Assembly: GCA_037200385.1 (NCBI GenBank)
Contig: JBBCGL010000001.1
Location: 3,921,418-3,985,417 of the forward strand
Length of the DNA stretch: 64,000 nt
Direction of reading: 5' to 3'
DNA from: Rhizomicrobium sp.
GTDB lineage: Bacteria > Pseudomonadota > Alphaproteobacteria > Micropepsales > Micropepsaceae
Shown piece after piece: positions 52,634 through 63,138 of this stretch. A program made the translations under genes and the position numbers. The notes below the pieces were generated by a model. It was not told where the DNA came from and ran no database searches. It saw nothing but the letters and a program-made list of their open reading frames with translations. The first letter of the stretch is position 1. Each line of letters opens with the position of its first letter.

Positions 52634-55183
52634 ATGGATTTCAGGCGTGCATTGTTGGCATCGAGTGCCATGCTGGTCGTGCTTGGCTGGAACGGCGGCG
52701 CGCTGGCGCAGACCCGGACCTTCGACGTTCCGGCCGAGGACGCCGTCAAGGCGATACCGGAATTCGCCCGCCAGGCGGGTATCCAGATCGTCGCCCCCGG
52801 CGACCAGCTCAAGGGCGTCCGCACCCCCGCCATCAACGGCACGCTCGGATTGCACGCCGCGCTCGAGCAGCTTCTCGCCGGCACCGGAATCGAGATCGCC
52901 TCCGACGATGGCCAGACGATCATTCTGAGAGTGCACGCAAAAAACGGCGAAGCCGCCTCCGCTGACGGGGCGGCTTCCATCGAGATGGTGACGGTCACCG
53001 GCAGTCATGTGCCCGGCGCCCCGCCGGTGTCGCCGGTGATCACGGTCGATCGCTCCGACATCCTCAATTCCGGCTATGCCAACACGGCCGACCTGATGCG
53101 CACCTTGCCGCAGAATTTCGGCGGCGGCATCAACCCGCAGACTCTCGGAACGTTGGGCGAGTCCACCAACAACGTGTCCAGCGCCTCGACCGTGAACCTG
53201 CGCGGCCTGGGCGCCGAATCGACCCTCACCCTCATCGACGGGCACCGGCTGGCCTCCGACGGCTTCGTCGGCGGCGTCGTCGACATCTCCGCCATCCCGC
53301 TCGCGGCGGTCGACCGGGTCGAGATCCTGACCGACGGCGCGTCGGCGATCTATGGCGCCGACGCGGTCGGCGGCGTGGTGAACTTCATCTTGCGCCAGGG
53401 CTATGACGGCGCCCAGAGCAGCGGCCAGATCGGCACCTCGACGCAGGGCGGCGGCACGCAATACGAAGGCTCGCAGCTGATCGGCAAGGATTGGGGATCG
53501 GGCGGCGGCCTGCTGAACTACGAATACTCCCGGCAGAACTTCCTGTTCGGCGGTCATCGGGCATTCTCCGCCGCCACGCCCGAACCCTTCTCGCTCATCC
53601 CGGAAGAGGACCGCAACTCGCTGTTCGGCACCGTTCACCAGGATCTGGGGAACGACGTCTCCGTCTTCGCCGAAGGGCTCTACACCTCCCGCACCGGCAG
53701 CGACATCGAGACCATTCCGGGCTATTTCTCCTACTACAATCGCTACCGGTCGCAGATCTACGGGTTCAACTTCGGCGCCAATTGGCAGATCGACGACGAC
53801 TGGCATGCCAACGTCACCGGAACGGTCTCCCACGATCATTCGAACGCGGCGACCTACATCAATGTTGGCGGCCCCGAGGCGGGGCAGATCGACTACGACA
53901 ACGGCATGTATGCCGTCGAAGCGCTGGTGAACGGCACGGTCGCGGAATTGCCGACGGGTGCGGTATCGGTCGCGCTCGGCGGCGGCTATCGCGCCGAGAA
54001 CTTCCACGACAGCACGGCGCCGGGCGGCTTCGACCGCGGCGTCGCATATGCTTTCGGCGAGATGCACGTGCCGCTCGTCACGGCGTCCGAGGATCGCGCG
54101 GGCCTGGAGCGGCTCGAGCTTTCGCTCGCGGGCCGCTGGGAGCACTACAGCGATTTCGGATCCGCCACCAATCCGAAGCTGGGCCTTCTCTATGTTCCCG
54201 TCCACGGCCTGTCCCTGCGCTCGACCTGGGGCACGTCGTTCCGTGCGCCGGGCCTCTATATCGAGGATGGGCCGCGCCAGCTCTACATCTATCCCACCAC
54301 CAACTATCCCGGCACGCCCGCCAATGCGCAGCTCATGCTGCAATACGGCTCCAATCCGAATCTCGTGCCCGAGAAATCGGAGACCTGGACCGCCGGCGCC
54401 GACATCAATCCCGACATCCTTCCCGATCTGAAGCTCGGCGTGACGGTGTTCGGGATCGGCTATCGCGACCGCATCATCACGCCGATCGTCAATCGTCAGC
54501 TCGCGTTCGTCACCCCCGCCGACGCGCCGTTCCTGACCTTTTCTCCGTCCGCCGCGCAGCAGGCGGCGCTTGTCGCGAATTCGGACACCTTCACGGACTT
54601 CACGGCGGGTACGCCGGGCGGTCCCTACAATCCGTCCCGCGTCTACGCCATCGTCGACAACCAGTATCAGAATGTGAGCGCGGAGAATGCGTCGGGCGTC
54701 GACCTGACGGCGAGCTACCACATCGATGCCAATGTCGGCGCCTTCGACCTTTTCGGCAACGGTTCCTGGCTTCGCTTCGCGGAGCACGCCACCAAGACGT
54801 CGCCGACGCAGATCCTCAGCGGCACGATCTTCAATCCGCCCGTGTTCAAGGCGCGCGCCGGCCTGACATGGTCGGACACCAACTGGTCGGTCACCGCCAT
54901 CGTCAATCACATCAGCGGCGAAACCGATGTCAGCCTGGGCTATCCGGTCCACGTCCCGGTCTGGACGACCGCGGACCTCCAGGTCAGCTACAACACCGCG
55001 GACTGGACGGGATACATGCAGGGACTTCGGCTCGGCCTGTCGGTGCACAACCTGTTCGACACCGACCCGCCCGCCCTCAACAGCAGCGGCTTCCAGGCGT
55101 CGTATTTCTCGAGCGGCTACGACTCGACCAATGCATCGCCGCTCGGCCGTTTCATCAGCCTGTCCGTAACGAAGGACTGGTAA
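52634..55183 (+). CDS. TonB-dependent receptor with N-terminal STN signalling domain
   Basis: The 849-residue receptor has a signal peptide (ASSAMLVVLGWNGGALAQ) and an STN domain (residues ~32-95: FDVPAEDAVKAIPEFARQAGIQIV and TLGLHAALEQLLAGTGIEI), which contacts FecR. A plug domain follows with a TonB-box-like VTVTGS and VNLRGLGAESTLTLIDGHRL, ILTDGASAIYGADAVGGVVN, then a long barrel. It is the outer-membrane arm of the fecI/fecR switch just upstream. The ligand is unknown, but the S9 peptidase in the same run points to a peptide. Plug features (INPQTLGTLGESTNNVSS) are of the OAR-like/peptide-receptor type. Confidence 0.94.
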   Translation: MDFRRALLASSAMLVVLGWNGGALAQTRTFDVPAEDAVKAIPEFARQAGIQIVAPGDQLKGVRTPAINGTLGLHAALEQLLAGTGIEIASDDGQTIILRVHAKNGEAASADGAASIEMVTVTGSHVPGAPPVSPVITVDRSDILNSGYANTADLMRTLPQNFGGGINPQTLGTLGESTNNVSSASTVNLRGLGAESTLTLIDGHRLASDGFVGGVVDISAIPLAAVDRVEILTDGASAIYGADAVGGVVNFILRQGYDGAQSSGQIGTSTQGGGTQYEGSQLIGKDWGSGGGLLNYEYSRQNFLFGGHRAFSAATPEPFSLIPEEDRNSLFGTVHQDLGNDVSVFAEGLYTSRTGSDIETIPGYFSYYNRYRSQIYGFNFGANWQIDDDWHANVTGTVSHDHSNAATYINVGGPEAGQIDYDNGMYAVEALVNGTVAELPTGAVSVALGGGYRAENFHDSTAPGGFDRGVAYAFGEMHVPLVTASEDRAGLERLELSLAGRWEHYSDFGSATNPKLGLLYVPVHGLSLRSTWGTSFRAPGLYIEDGPRQLYIYPTTNYPGTPANAQLMLQYGSNPNLVPEKSETWTAGADINPDILPDLKLGVTVFGIGYRDRIITPIVNRQLAFVTPADAPFLTFSPSAAQQAALVANSDTFTDFTAGTPGGPYNPSRVYAIVDNQYQNVSAENASGVDLTASYHIDANVGAFDLFGNGSWLRFAEHATKTSPTQILSGTIFNPPVFKARAGLTWSDTNWSVTAIVNHISGETDVSLGYPVHVPVWTTADLQVSYNTADWTGYMQGLRLGLSVHNLFDTDPPALNSSGFQASYFSSGYDSTNASPLGRFISLSVTKDW

Positions 55184-55239
55184 GCGGGGAATAGGGGCGT
55201 AGCATCCCTGCCGCGGGCGGCCAGGGCCACCCGTTCGTG

Positions 55240-57255
55240 ATGGGCTCCATGGAAACCGCCGCCGCCGCCGCGCCTGCCTCTCCGGTCGACCGGGAGATCC
55301 GGCGCCTGCGCGAATGGCAAAGGGCCGGTCGGCATGCGGAGGCGCTGCGGGACGCACGGCACCTGCTGCGCGACCGGCCGGAGAACCGCGATCTTGCGTT
55401 GATCGTCGCCATCGGGCTGCGCAATCTCGGCCGCGTCGGCGAGGCGCTTGCGGCGCTCGAAAGCCTCGAACGGTCGCAGCCCCGCTTCAGCCGCCTCTAT
55501 CAGGAGCGCGGTCTTTGCCATCTGGCGCTCAAGGACGCGGCAGGGGCGATCGACGCGTTCTGCCGCGCGGTGCGCATCAACCCCGCGCTGCCGGCAAGCT
55601 GGAGCCTGCTTGAGGGTCTCTATCGCGCAAACGGCGACGCGAAAAACGCAGATGCGTCTGCGGCCCATGTCGGGCTGCTCGAGCGCCTGCCGCCGGACGT
55701 GATGATCGCGACCTCGCTCTTTTCGGATGGCGAACTGGCGCCCGCCGAAAACATCGTCCGCGCCTATCTTCTGCGCCACGGCGATCATCCCGAAGCCATG
55801 CGGCTGCTGGCCAGGATCGCTCTCGCGCATGACGTCCTCGACGAGGCGGAGCGGTTGTTGAGCGCCGTCCTGACGCTGTCGCCCGGCTATCACGCAGCGC
55901 GCTGCGACTATGCCGACACGCTCGCAAGGCGGCACAAATACAAGCTGGCGTCGGAGCAGGTCGAGCCGCTTCTGATGCTGGAGCCGGGCAATCCGGATTA
56001 CCGCATTCTCGCGGCCACCGTTGCGACAGGCCTCGGCGATCACACCCGGGCGGCCGCACTCTATCGCGAGCTGATCGCCGAGCAGCCGCGATCCCCCGAT
56101 CTCCATCTCCGGCTCGCCCATGCGTTGAAGACGGTCGGACGGGTGCCGGAGGCGATCGCCGCCTATCGCGCGGCCGCCGTGGCGCGCCCCGATTTCGGCG
56201 ACGCCTATTGGAGCCTCGCCAATCTCAAGACCTATCGCTTCGGCGACGGCGAGATCGCGCGGATGCGCGCCGCCGAAGCATCGCCGGCCACCTCGCCCGT
56301 CGATCGCATCCATCTCTGCTTCGCGCTGGGCAAGGCGCTGGAGGATCGCGACGACGTCGCCGCGTCATGGGAATATTACGCGCGCGGCAATGCACTGATG
56401 CGTTCGGAAAACCGCTACCGCCCGGAGCGCATCGAGGCCAGCACCGCCGAGCAGATCGAGGTCTGCACCCGCGATTTCTTCGCGCGCCGGACGGGATGGG
56501 GCACTGCGCGCCGCGACCCGATCTTCATCCTGGGCCTGCCGCGCTCCGGCTCGACGCTGCTGGAACAAATCCTGGCTTCGCATTCGCAGGTCGAGGGGAC
56601 GCAGGAACTGGCGGAGATCCCGCGGATGGTCCGCGATCTTCAGGGCCACGATCCGGCCAAGCCGCGCTATCCAGCCATGCTGGAGACGCTGACATCAGAC
56701 GACGTCCGCCGCCTGGGCGAGGCGTATCTGTCCGATACGCAGGCTTATCGGACCGGCAAGCCCTTCTTCATCGACAAGATGCCGAACAATTTCCGCCATA
56801 TCGGCCTCATCCACCTGATGCTGCCGAATGCGCGGATCATCGACGTGCGGCGCGAACCGATGTCCTGCTGTTTCAGCAACCTGAAGCAGCTTTTCGCCGA
56901 CGGCCAGGAGTTCGCCTATAGCGCAACGGATGTCGCGCGCTACTATCGGGCCTATCTCGAATTGATGCGGCATTGGGACGAGGTCCTGCCGGGCCGCATC
57001 CTGCGGGTGCACTATGAGGACGTGGTCGCCGATCTGGAAGGCAGCGTGCGGCGGATGCTGGACCATTGCGGGCTCGCCTTCGAGCCGGCCTGCATGGCGT
57101 TCCACGAGACGGACCGCAACGTGCATACGCCGAGCTCCGAGCAGGTGCGGCGGCCCATCTTCCGCGATGGGCTCGATCAATGGACGAAATACAAGCCATG
57201 GCTCACTCCGCTCCAAGCGGCGCTGGGCGACGCGCTGGTCCGCTATCGCGGCTAG
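55240..57255 (+). CDS. TPR-repeat sulfotransferase
   Basis: The ~671-residue protein combines an N-terminal array of about eight tetratricopeptide-type helices (residues ~20-360) with a C-terminal PAPS-dependent sulfotransferase domain. The 5'-phosphosulfate loop is FILGLPRSGSTLLEQ (~428-442), and the 3'-phosphate site is in RREPMSCCFSNLKQLF. The domain also contains IDKMPNNFRHIGLIHLMLP and HYEDVVADLEG. It would sulfate a hydroxyl or Tyr of an unknown acceptor. TPR-sulfotransferases of this kind often lie directly downstream of TonB receptors in Caulobacterales and Sphingomonadales, as I recall. The start is uncertain among GTG 55237, ATG 55240 and ATG 55249, as none has a good ribosome site. 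Confidence 0.88.
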   Translation: MGSMETAAAAAPASPVDREIRRLREWQRAGRHAEALRDARHLLRDRPENRDLALIVAIGLRNLGRVGEALAALESLERSQPRFSRLYQERGLCHLALKDAAGAIDAFCRAVRINPALPASWSLLEGLYRANGDAKNADASAAHVGLLERLPPDVMIATSLFSDGELAPAENIVRAYLLRHGDHPEAMRLLARIALAHDVLDEAERLLSAVLTLSPGYHAARCDYADTLARRHKYKLASEQVEPLLMLEPGNPDYRILAATVATGLGDHTRAAALYRELIAEQPRSPDLHLRLAHALKTVGRVPEAIAAYRAAAVARPDFGDAYWSLANLKTYRFGDGEIARMRAAEASPATSPVDRIHLCFALGKALEDRDDVAASWEYYARGNALMRSENRYRPERIEASTAEQIEVCTRDFFARRTGWGTARRDPIFILGLPRSGSTLLEQILASHSQVEGTQELAEIPRMVRDLQGHDPAKPRYPAMLETLTSDDVRRLGEAYLSDTQAYRTGKPFFIDKMPNNFRHIGLIHLMLPNARIIDVRREPMSCCFSNLKQLFADGQEFAYSATDVARYYRAYLELMRHWDEVLPGRILRVHYEDVVADLEGSVRRMLDHCGLAFEPACMAFHETDRNVHTPSSEQVRRPIFRDGLDQWTKYKPWLTPLQAALGDALVRYRG

Positions 57256-57260
57256 GGCGA

Positions 57261-57276
57261 GCGCCCTATCGGGCGC
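57261..57276. terminator. hairpin between convergent sulfotransferase and hutD genes
   Basis: GCGCCC-TATC-GGGCGC is a perfect 6-bp stem with a 4-base loop, lying across the hutD stop codon and six bases after the sulfotransferase stop. An overlapping AGGGCG-AG-CGCCCT pairing starts at 57254. No T-run follows in either direction. A short bidirectional terminator is the likeliest role. Confidence 0.5.
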
Positions 57277-57835
57277 GCAGGATCTCGACGCGATGGAAGT
57301 CCGGCTCCGGCGAAGCCACGCGAACCTCGCCATCTTCATCGCCGATCGACAGGGCGTCGCGCGTGCGCAGATCGAAGGCGTCACCGCTGAGCGAGACCGA
57401 AAGTCCGGTGCGGGCGATCAGCAATATCGGCCCGCCTGCAGAGCGGAATGTCGCCGGCGCGCGATGCCGCGTGACGCGCGCGTCGAAAACGCCGCGCCGT
57501 GTCATGACGTTTAGATCGGTCAGCGGTCCTCCGATCAGCACCGCGTCGGCCGGCGCGTCGCCGGAGAATACGATGGGGTCGGAGTCGGCGGCGAGCATCA
57601 CGGGCTCCCGATCCCCGATCGCAAGCCGCATCGCGCCGTCCAGCACCGCCAGCGTCCGGTCGATGCCCGGGAAGCGCGAGAACGGTCCGTTGCTCCGCAC
57701 CTCCGCGATGCTCACGCGCCACAGAAAATCGTCGAGCCCCGCCAGCGGCGGATGGACGGCGACATCGGTGGTGACGCCGCCGCCGTTCTTCCAGGGCTTG
57801 GCGATCCGCTCGCCGGCGCGCAGGAGGCGGGCCAC
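57266..57835 (-). CDS. hutD: HutD family protein
   Basis: The 189-residue cupin-like protein has the HutD signature KPWKNGGGVTTDVAVHPP near the N-terminus, WRVSIAEVRSNGPFSRFPGIDRTLAVLDG, and a C-terminal GLSVSLSGDAF-type strand region. HutD accompanies histidine-utilisation genes and, in Pseudomonas, moderates hut expression and urocanate level, though it is not a pathway enzyme. It starts at GTG 57835, two bases after the hutU stop, and is the last gene of the minus-strand run. Confidence 0.92.
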   Translation of the reverse strand: MARLLRAGERIAKPWKNGGGVTTDVAVHPPLAGLDDFLWRVSIAEVRSNGPFSRFPGIDRTLAVLDGAMRLAIGDREPVMLAADSDPIVFSGDAPADAVLIGGPLTDLNVMTRRGVFDARVTRHRAPATFRSAGGPILLIARTGLSVSLSGDAFDLRTRDALSIGDEDGEVRVASPEPDFHRVEILRAR

Positions 57836-57837
57836 GC

Positions 57838-59505
57838 TCAGCCCAATATGCCCGGCAGGTCCAGGCCCTTCTCGTGCGCCGTCGCGAGCGCGATGTCATA
57901 GCCCGCATCGGCATGCCGCATCACACCCGTCGCGGGATCGTTCCACAGCACGCGTGCCAGGCGTTTCGCCGCCGCAGCCGTGCCGTCGCAGACGATCACC
58001 ATGCCGGCATGCTGCGAGAAACCCATGCCGACGCCGCCGCCATGATGCAGCGACACCCAGGTCGCGCCCGACGCGGTGTTGAGCAGGGCATTGAGCAGTG
58101 GCCAGTCCGACACCGCGTCCGAGCCGTCGCGCATCGCCTCCGTCTCGCGATTGGGCGAGGCGACGGAGCCGGAATCCAGGTGATCGCGGCCGATCACGAT
58201 GGGCGCCTTGAGTTCTCCGCTCGCCACCATCGCATTGAACGCGAGCCCGAGCCGGTCGCGGTCGCCCAGCCCGACCCAGCAGATCCGCGCCGGCAGGCCT
58301 TGGAACTTGATCCGGGCGCGCGCCATGTCGAGCCAGTTGTGGAGATGCGCGTCGTCTGGCATCAACTCCTTCACCTTGGCGTCGGTGCGGTAGATGTCCT
58401 CCGGATCGCCCGAAAGCGCTGCCCAGCGGAACGGCCCGATGCCGCGGCAGAACAGCGGCCGGATATAGGCCGGCACGAAGCCCGGGAAATCGAACGCGTT
58501 CGCCACGCCTTCCTCCAGCGCGATCTGCCGGATGTTGTTGCCGTAGTCGACCGTCGGCACGCCGGCCGCCTGGAAGTCGAGCATCGCTCGCACATGCAGT
58601 GCGATGGAGGCGCGCGCCGCGCGCTCCACCGCTTTGGGATCGCGCTCGCGCGCCGTCGTCCATTGCTCGAGCGACCAGCCGATGGGCAGATAGCCATTGG
58701 TCGGATCATGCGCCGAGGTCTGGTCCGTCAGCAGGTCCGGCCGCACCCCGCGCCGGAACAATTCCGGGAGGACCTCCGCGGCATTGCCGAGCAGCCCGAC
58801 CGACACCGGCGTCCTGTCGGCACCGGCCCGCGTGACGATCGCCAGCGCCTCGTCGATGCTCTCGGTCGCCTGGTCCAGATAGCCGGTGCGCATGCGCATC
58901 TCGATCCGCGAGCGCTGGCACTCCACCGCGAGACAGGAGGCGCCTGCCATCACGGCCGCCAGCGGCTGCGCGCCGCCCATCCCGCCGAGCCCCGCGGTGA
59001 GCAGCCAGCGGCCCGACAGGTCGCCGGCATAGTGCTGGCGGCCCATCTCGACGAAGGTCTCGTAGGTGCCCTGCACGATGCCTTGCGCGCCGATATAGAT
59101 CCACGACCCCGCGGTCATCTGGCCGTACATCGCCAGGCCCTTCTTATCGAGCGCGTTGAAATGGTCCCAGGTCGCCCAGCGCGGCACGAGGTTGGAGTTC
59201 GCGATCAGCACGCGCGGCGCATCCGCATGGGTGCGGAAGACGCCGACCGGCTTGCCCGACTGCACCAGCAGGGTCTGATCGTCTTCGAGCCGCTTCAGCG
59301 TCGCGACGATCCTGTCGAAGCTCTCCCAGTCGCGCGCGGCGCGGCCGATGCCGCCATAGACGACGAGTTCTTCCGGCCGCTCCGCGACGTCGGGATCGAG
59401 ATTGTTCATCAGCATGCGCAGCGGCGCTTCTGTGAGCCAGCTCTTGGCCGAAAGCTCCGGTCCCCGCGCGGCGCGGATGACGCGGCTGTTGTCGATGCGG
59501 GTCAT
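57838..59505 (-). CDS. hutU: urocanate hydratase
   Basis: The 555-residue enzyme uses tightly bound NAD+ to hydrate urocanate to imidazolone propionate, the second step of histidine degradation. Markers are the NAD loop [17 protein letters not shown], the central [22 protein letters not shown], and [14 protein letters not shown] near the C-terminus; the length is normal for the family. ATG 59505 overlaps the hutG stop as ATGA, so it is coupled to hutG. Confidence 0.97.
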   Translation of the reverse strand: MTRIDNSRVIRAARGPELSAKSWLTEAPLRMLMNNLDPDVAERPEELVVYGGIGRAARDWESFDRIVATLKRLEDDQTLLVQSGKPVGVFRTHADAPRVLIANSNLVPRWATWDHFNALDKKGLAMYGQMTAGSWIYIGAQGIVQGTYETFVEMGRQHYAGDLSGRWLLTAGLGGMGGAQPLAAVMAGASCLAVECQRSRIEMRMRTGYLDQATESIDEALAIVTRAGADRTPVSVGLLGNAAEVLPELFRRGVRPDLLTDQTSAHDPTNGYLPIGWSLEQWTTARERDPKAVERAARASIALHVRAMLDFQAAGVPTVDYGNNIRQIALEEGVANAFDFPGFVPAYIRPLFCRGIGPFRWAALSGDPEDIYRTDAKVKELMPDDAHLHNWLDMARARIKFQGLPARICWVGLGDRDRLGLAFNAMVASGELKAPIVIGRDHLDSGSVASPNRETEAMRDGSDAVSDWPLLNALLNTASGATWVSLHHGGGVGMGFSQHAGMVIVCDGTAAAAKRLARVLWNDPATGVMRHADAGYDIALATAHEKGLDLPGILG

Positions 59506-60320
59506 GCGGGGCTCCCGGCGAATGCGATGCAGGATCGGAGGACGTCGCGCAGCACCGCGCGCAGCGGCGCGGCCCTGTCTTCGCCATAAGGCGTCGGCCA
59601 GTTGGCGTCGTCAGGCGCCTCCGGCTCGTCGATATAGCCGCGGCAGGCGAGCTCCATCTGGATGGCGTGTACGCCCTGCGCCGGCCGGCCGTAATGCCGC
59701 GTCGTCCAGCCGCCCTTGAAGCGGCCGTTCATGACGTGCGTGAACGACGAGTGCGCACACGCCTCTTCGACAACCTCGGCCAGGGCCGGATCGCAGGTCG
59801 CGCCGTCATTCGTGCCGATATTGAAATGCGGCAGCAGGCCGTCGAATAGGCGCGGAATGCGCGAGCGGATGGCATGCGCGTCGTAGAGCACCACTTTGGC
59901 GTGGTCCGCCCGCAGGCGCGCGATCTCCGTTTCGAGGGTGTCGTGATAGGGCTCGAAATACGCCGTCCGCCGCGCCGCGATCTCGTCCGCGTCGGGTTCT
60001 GCGCCGGCCCGGTAAAGCGGAGCGCCGTCGAAGGTCGTGGTCGGGCAAAGCGCCGTGGTCGCCTGGCCGGGATAGAGCGATGCGCCCGACGGATCGCGGT
60101 TCACGTCGATCACGCTGCGCGAAATCGTCGTCCGTATCGTGGTCGCACCCAGGTCGCGCGCGAAATCGTACAGGCGGTCCACCCACCAATCGGCATCTTC
60201 GCGCGCCTGCCGGGGCGATGCGAGCCGCGCTTCAAGGTCCGGCGGAATGTCGGTGCCCGTGTGGGGGAAGCTCACGATAAGCGGCGCCTCGCCGTGATGG
60301 ATGTTGAGGAAACCTGTCAT
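59502..60320 (-). CDS. hutG: N-formylglutamate deformylase (amidohydrolase)
   Basis: The 272-residue zinc-dependent enzyme converts N-formyl-L-glutamate to glutamate and formate. It has the family's N-terminal [11 protein letters not shown] with a metal His, [23 protein letters not shown], and [16 protein letters not shown] with a metal His. This is the formylglutamate form of the last step, which requires HutF; that gene is present divergently. Starts and stops overlap with hutH and hutU by four bases (ATGA). Confidence 0.95.
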   Translation of the reverse strand: MTGFLNIHHGEAPLIVSFPHTGTDIPPDLEARLASPRQAREDADWWVDRLYDFARDLGATTIRTTISRSVIDVNRDPSGASLYPGQATTALCPTTTFDGAPLYRAGAEPDADEIAARRTAYFEPYHDTLETEIARLRADHAKVVLYDAHAIRSRIPRLFDGLLPHFNIGTNDGATCDPALAEVVEEACAHSSFTHVMNGRFKGGWTTRHYGRPAQGVHAIQMELACRGYIDEPEAPDDANWPTPYGEDRAAPLRAVLRDVLRSCIAFAGSPA

Positions 60321-61855
60321 CGCAGGTCACCGCAGACGTCCGGCAGCGGGCCGACCGCGTCCGCCAGCGCGCCCGAACGCACCAGGCTGATCGCTGCGTC
60401 CATGTCGGGATGGATATAGCGATCGTCCTCGAGCGTCGGCACGCGTGCCCGCAGCAGGGCTCGCGCCGCTTCCAGCGCCGCGCTCGACCGCATCGCGCCA
60501 TGGAAGTCGCAGCCCTGCGCCGCCGCCAGCAATTCGATGCCGATGACGCCGGACGCGTTCTCGCCCATCGGCAGGAGCCGGCGCGCCCCATGCGCCGCCA
60601 TCGAGACATGGTCTTCCTGGTTGGCCGAAGTCGGGATCGAATCCACGCTGGCCGGATAGGCGCGCTGCTTGTTCTCCGACACCAGCGCGGCGGCGGTCAC
60701 TTGCGGCATCATGAAGCCGGAATTCAGCCCCGGCTTCGGCGTGAGGAACGCCGGCAATCCCGACAGCGCGGGATCGACCAGCATCGCGACGCGCCGCTCC
60801 GCCAGCGAGCCGATCTCGCATAGCGCGATGGCGATCATGTCGGCGGCGAAGGCGACCGGCTCGGCGTGGAAATTGCCGCCCGACAGCGCTTCGTCGGTCT
60901 CGGCGAAGATGAGGGGGTTGTCCGACACGCCATTGGCTTCGATGGCGAGCGTATGTGCCGCCTGGCGCAGCACGTCGAGCGCCGCGCCCATCACCTGGGG
61001 CTGGCAACGCAGGCAGTATGGGTCCTGCACCCGCGGATCGCCGGTCAGGTGCGAGGCGCGGATCGCCGAGCCCGCCATGAGATCGCGCAGCGCCCGCGCC
61101 GTCTCGATCTGGCCGCGATGGCGCCGCAAGGCATGGATGCGCGGATCGAACGGCGTGTCGGAGCCTTTCGCCGCTTCGGTCGAAAGCGCACCGGTCACCA
61201 GCGCCGCCTGGAACAGCGTCTCCGCCTCGAACAATCCGGCCAGCGCCGCCGCGGTGGAGAATTGCGTGCCGTTCAGCAGCGCCAACCCCTCCTTCGGCCC
61301 GAGCGTGACGGGCTGCAGTCCCGCGCGCGCCAGCGCTTCGGCGGCGGGAAGGCGGCGGCCGTCGCTGATGATCTCGCCGACGCCGATCATGGTCGCCGCC
61401 ATATGGGCGAGCGGTGCCAGGTCGCCCGAGGCGCCGACCGACCCCTGCGCGGGGATCGCCGGCGTCAGTCCGCGTTCCAGCATCGCGCCGAGCAGGGCGA
61501 GCGTCTGGGGCGCGATGCCGGACGCGCCCTGGGCGAGGCTCGCCAGCTTGAGCGCGATCATCAGCCGTGCCGTGTTCACCGGCGTGACCTCGCCGACCCC
61601 TGCGGCATGCGACAGGACGATATTGCGCTGGAGGATCGCCAGGTCGTCCTCCGCGATGCGCACGCTCGCGAGCTTTCCGAAACCGGTGTTGATGCCGTAG
61701 ACCGGCTCGCCCTTTGCCAGAATGCGGCCCACCGCGGCCGCGCTTTCGGCGACCGCCGCGCCGCAGGCGGGATCCAGCACGGCGTGCGCGCCGCGATAGA
61801 TCGCGCGCCATTGCGACAGGGCCACCGCGCCCGGTTGCAGGATGATCGTGCTCAT
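60317..61855 (-). CDS. hutH: histidine ammonia-lyase
   Basis: The 512-residue enzyme deaminates histidine to trans-urocanate. The autocatalytic MIO prosthetic group forms from Ala142-Ser143-Gly144 in [13 protein letters not shown]. Other markers are [13 protein letters not shown], a C-terminal [15 protein letters not shown] and [10 protein letters not shown]. The ATG at 61855 is chosen over a GTG at 61867 because GAGAGG precedes it and it overlaps the hutI stop as ATGA. This is the first committed step of the pathway. Confidence 0.97.
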   Translation of the reverse strand: MSTIILQPGAVALSQWRAIYRGAHAVLDPACGAAVAESAAAVGRILAKGEPVYGINTGFGKLASVRIAEDDLAILQRNIVLSHAAGVGEVTPVNTARLMIALKLASLAQGASGIAPQTLALLGAMLERGLTPAIPAQGSVGASGDLAPLAHMAATMIGVGEIISDGRRLPAAEALARAGLQPVTLGPKEGLALLNGTQFSTAAALAGLFEAETLFQAALVTGALSTEAAKGSDTPFDPRIHALRRHRGQIETARALRDLMAGSAIRASHLTGDPRVQDPYCLRCQPQVMGAALDVLRQAAHTLAIEANGVSDNPLIFAETDEALSGGNFHAEPVAFAADMIAIALCEIGSLAERRVAMLVDPALSGLPAFLTPKPGLNSGFMMPQVTAAALVSENKQRAYPASVDSIPTSANQEDHVSMAAHGARRLLPMGENASGVIGIELLAAAQGCDFHGAMRSSAALEAARALLRARVPTLEDDRYIHPDMDAAISLVRSGALADAVGPLPDVCGDLR

Positions 61856-63054
61856 CGGCCTCTCCACACCCGCATCTGCAGCGGATTGAACCCCATGCGA
61901 TAGACAAGCTCCGCCGGCCGCGCGATGTCCCAGATCGCCAGGTCACAGGACTTCCCGGCTTCCAGCATCCCGATGCTTCGCGCCCGCCCCAGCGCCTTGG
62001 CCGCTTCGCGTGTCACCCCGGCCAGGCATTCCTCGACCGTCAGGCGGAATTCCGTCGCCGCCATGTTCATCGCCAGAAGCAGCGAGGTGAGCGGCGAGGT
62101 GCCGGGGTTGCAGTCGGTCGCCAGCGCGATGCCGACGCCATGTTGGCGCAGAAGATCGACCGGCGGCATTTTGGTCTCGCGCAGGAAGTAGAACGCACCG
62201 GGCAGCAGAACGGCGATGGTGCCCGCGCCGGCCATCGCGGCGATGCCGTCCGCATCGGCATGTTCGAGATGATCCGCCGACAGCGCGCCGAACGCGGCGG
62301 CGAGCGCCGCGCCATGCTGGTTGGAAAGCTGCTCCGCATGCAGCTTCACCGGCAGCCCGGCCTTTCGCGCCGCCTCGAAGACGCGCCGCGTCTGCGCCGG
62401 CGAAAAGCCGATGGTTTCGCAGAACGCGTCCACGGCGTCACAAAGCCCTTCCGCGGCAAGCGCCGGGATCAAGCCGTGGCACACGTTGTCGATATAGAGG
62501 TCTGCATCGCCGGCATATTCGGACGGCAGGGCATGCGCCGCGAGCAGCGTCGTCGTGATGTCGACGGCGCGCTGCGTCGCCAATGCGCGCGCCGCGCAAA
62601 GCTGCTTGCGCTCCGCGTCGAGCGACAGACCGTAGCCCGACTTGATCTCGATGGTCGTCGCACCTTCGGCGATCAGCGCATCGAGCCGGGGCAAGGCGGC
62701 CCGCACCAGTTCCTCCTGCGTCGCGGCCCGCGTCGCCGCCACCGTCGACGCGATCCCGCCGCCGGCGCGCGCGATCTCTTCATAGGATGCGCCGGCCAGG
62801 CGCAATTCGAATTCGTGCGCCCGATCGCCCGCGTAGACGAGATGGGTGTGGCAGTCGATCAGGCCCGGCGTGATCCAGCGGCCTTCGCAATCGACGGTCT
62901 CGGCGGCATCGAGTCCGGCCGGCGCGTCGTCAGCGGCGCCTGCGAAGACGATCCGCCCGTCCCGGCAGGCGACAATTCCGTCCTCCACGAGACCGAGCCC
63001 CGGCGGCACCATCGTGGCCAGTCTGGCATGGCGCCAAAGGCGGTCGCAGCGCAC
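61852..63054 (-). CDS. hutI: imidazolonepropionase
   Basis: The 400-residue amidohydrolase opens imidazolone propionate to N-formimino-L-glutamate. The metal-site motif [20 protein letters not shown] follows the N-terminal beta domain, and later sequence includes [29 protein letters not shown] with SADHLEHAD, and [13 protein letters not shown]. It starts at GTG 63054 with GGAGGG five bases before, and it is the first gene of the minus-strand hut run (I-H-G-U-D). The divergent hutF gene starts 84 bases away. Confidence 0.96.
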   Translation of the reverse strand: MRCDRLWRHARLATMVPPGLGLVEDGIVACRDGRIVFAGAADDAPAGLDAAETVDCEGRWITPGLIDCHTHLVYAGDRAHEFELRLAGASYEEIARAGGGIASTVAATRAATQEELVRAALPRLDALIAEGATTIEIKSGYGLSLDAERKQLCAARALATQRAVDITTTLLAAHALPSEYAGDADLYIDNVCHGLIPALAAEGLCDAVDAFCETIGFSPAQTRRVFEAARKAGLPVKLHAEQLSNQHGAALAAAFGALSADHLEHADADGIAAMAGAGTIAVLLPGAFYFLRETKMPPVDLLRQHGVGIALATDCNPGTSPLTSLLLAMNMAATEFRLTVEECLAGVTREAAKALGRARSIGMLEAGKSCDLAIWDIARPAELVYRMGFNPLQMRVWRGR

Positions 63055-63097
63055 GCGTCCCTCCGGACGAAATTTCCACCTTGGCGGCGGAGCCCAT

Positions 63098-63111
63098 TAT
63101 GTCTAGACATA
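63098..63111. promoter_or_regulatory. HutC-type operator in the hutI/hutF divergent promoter
   Basis: The 14-base perfect palindrome TATGTCTAGACATA has the core GTCTAGAC, an exact match to the GT-N-TA-N-AC consensus of HutC-subfamily GntR repressors. HutC, when bound to urocanate, releases the hut operons. The site is centred between the two divergent hut genes, so one site can control both. No hutC gene is in the window; it may lie beyond hutF. Confidence 0.75.
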
Positions 63112-63138
63112 TAAAGACCGCCCCGGAGGGATTGTCCA

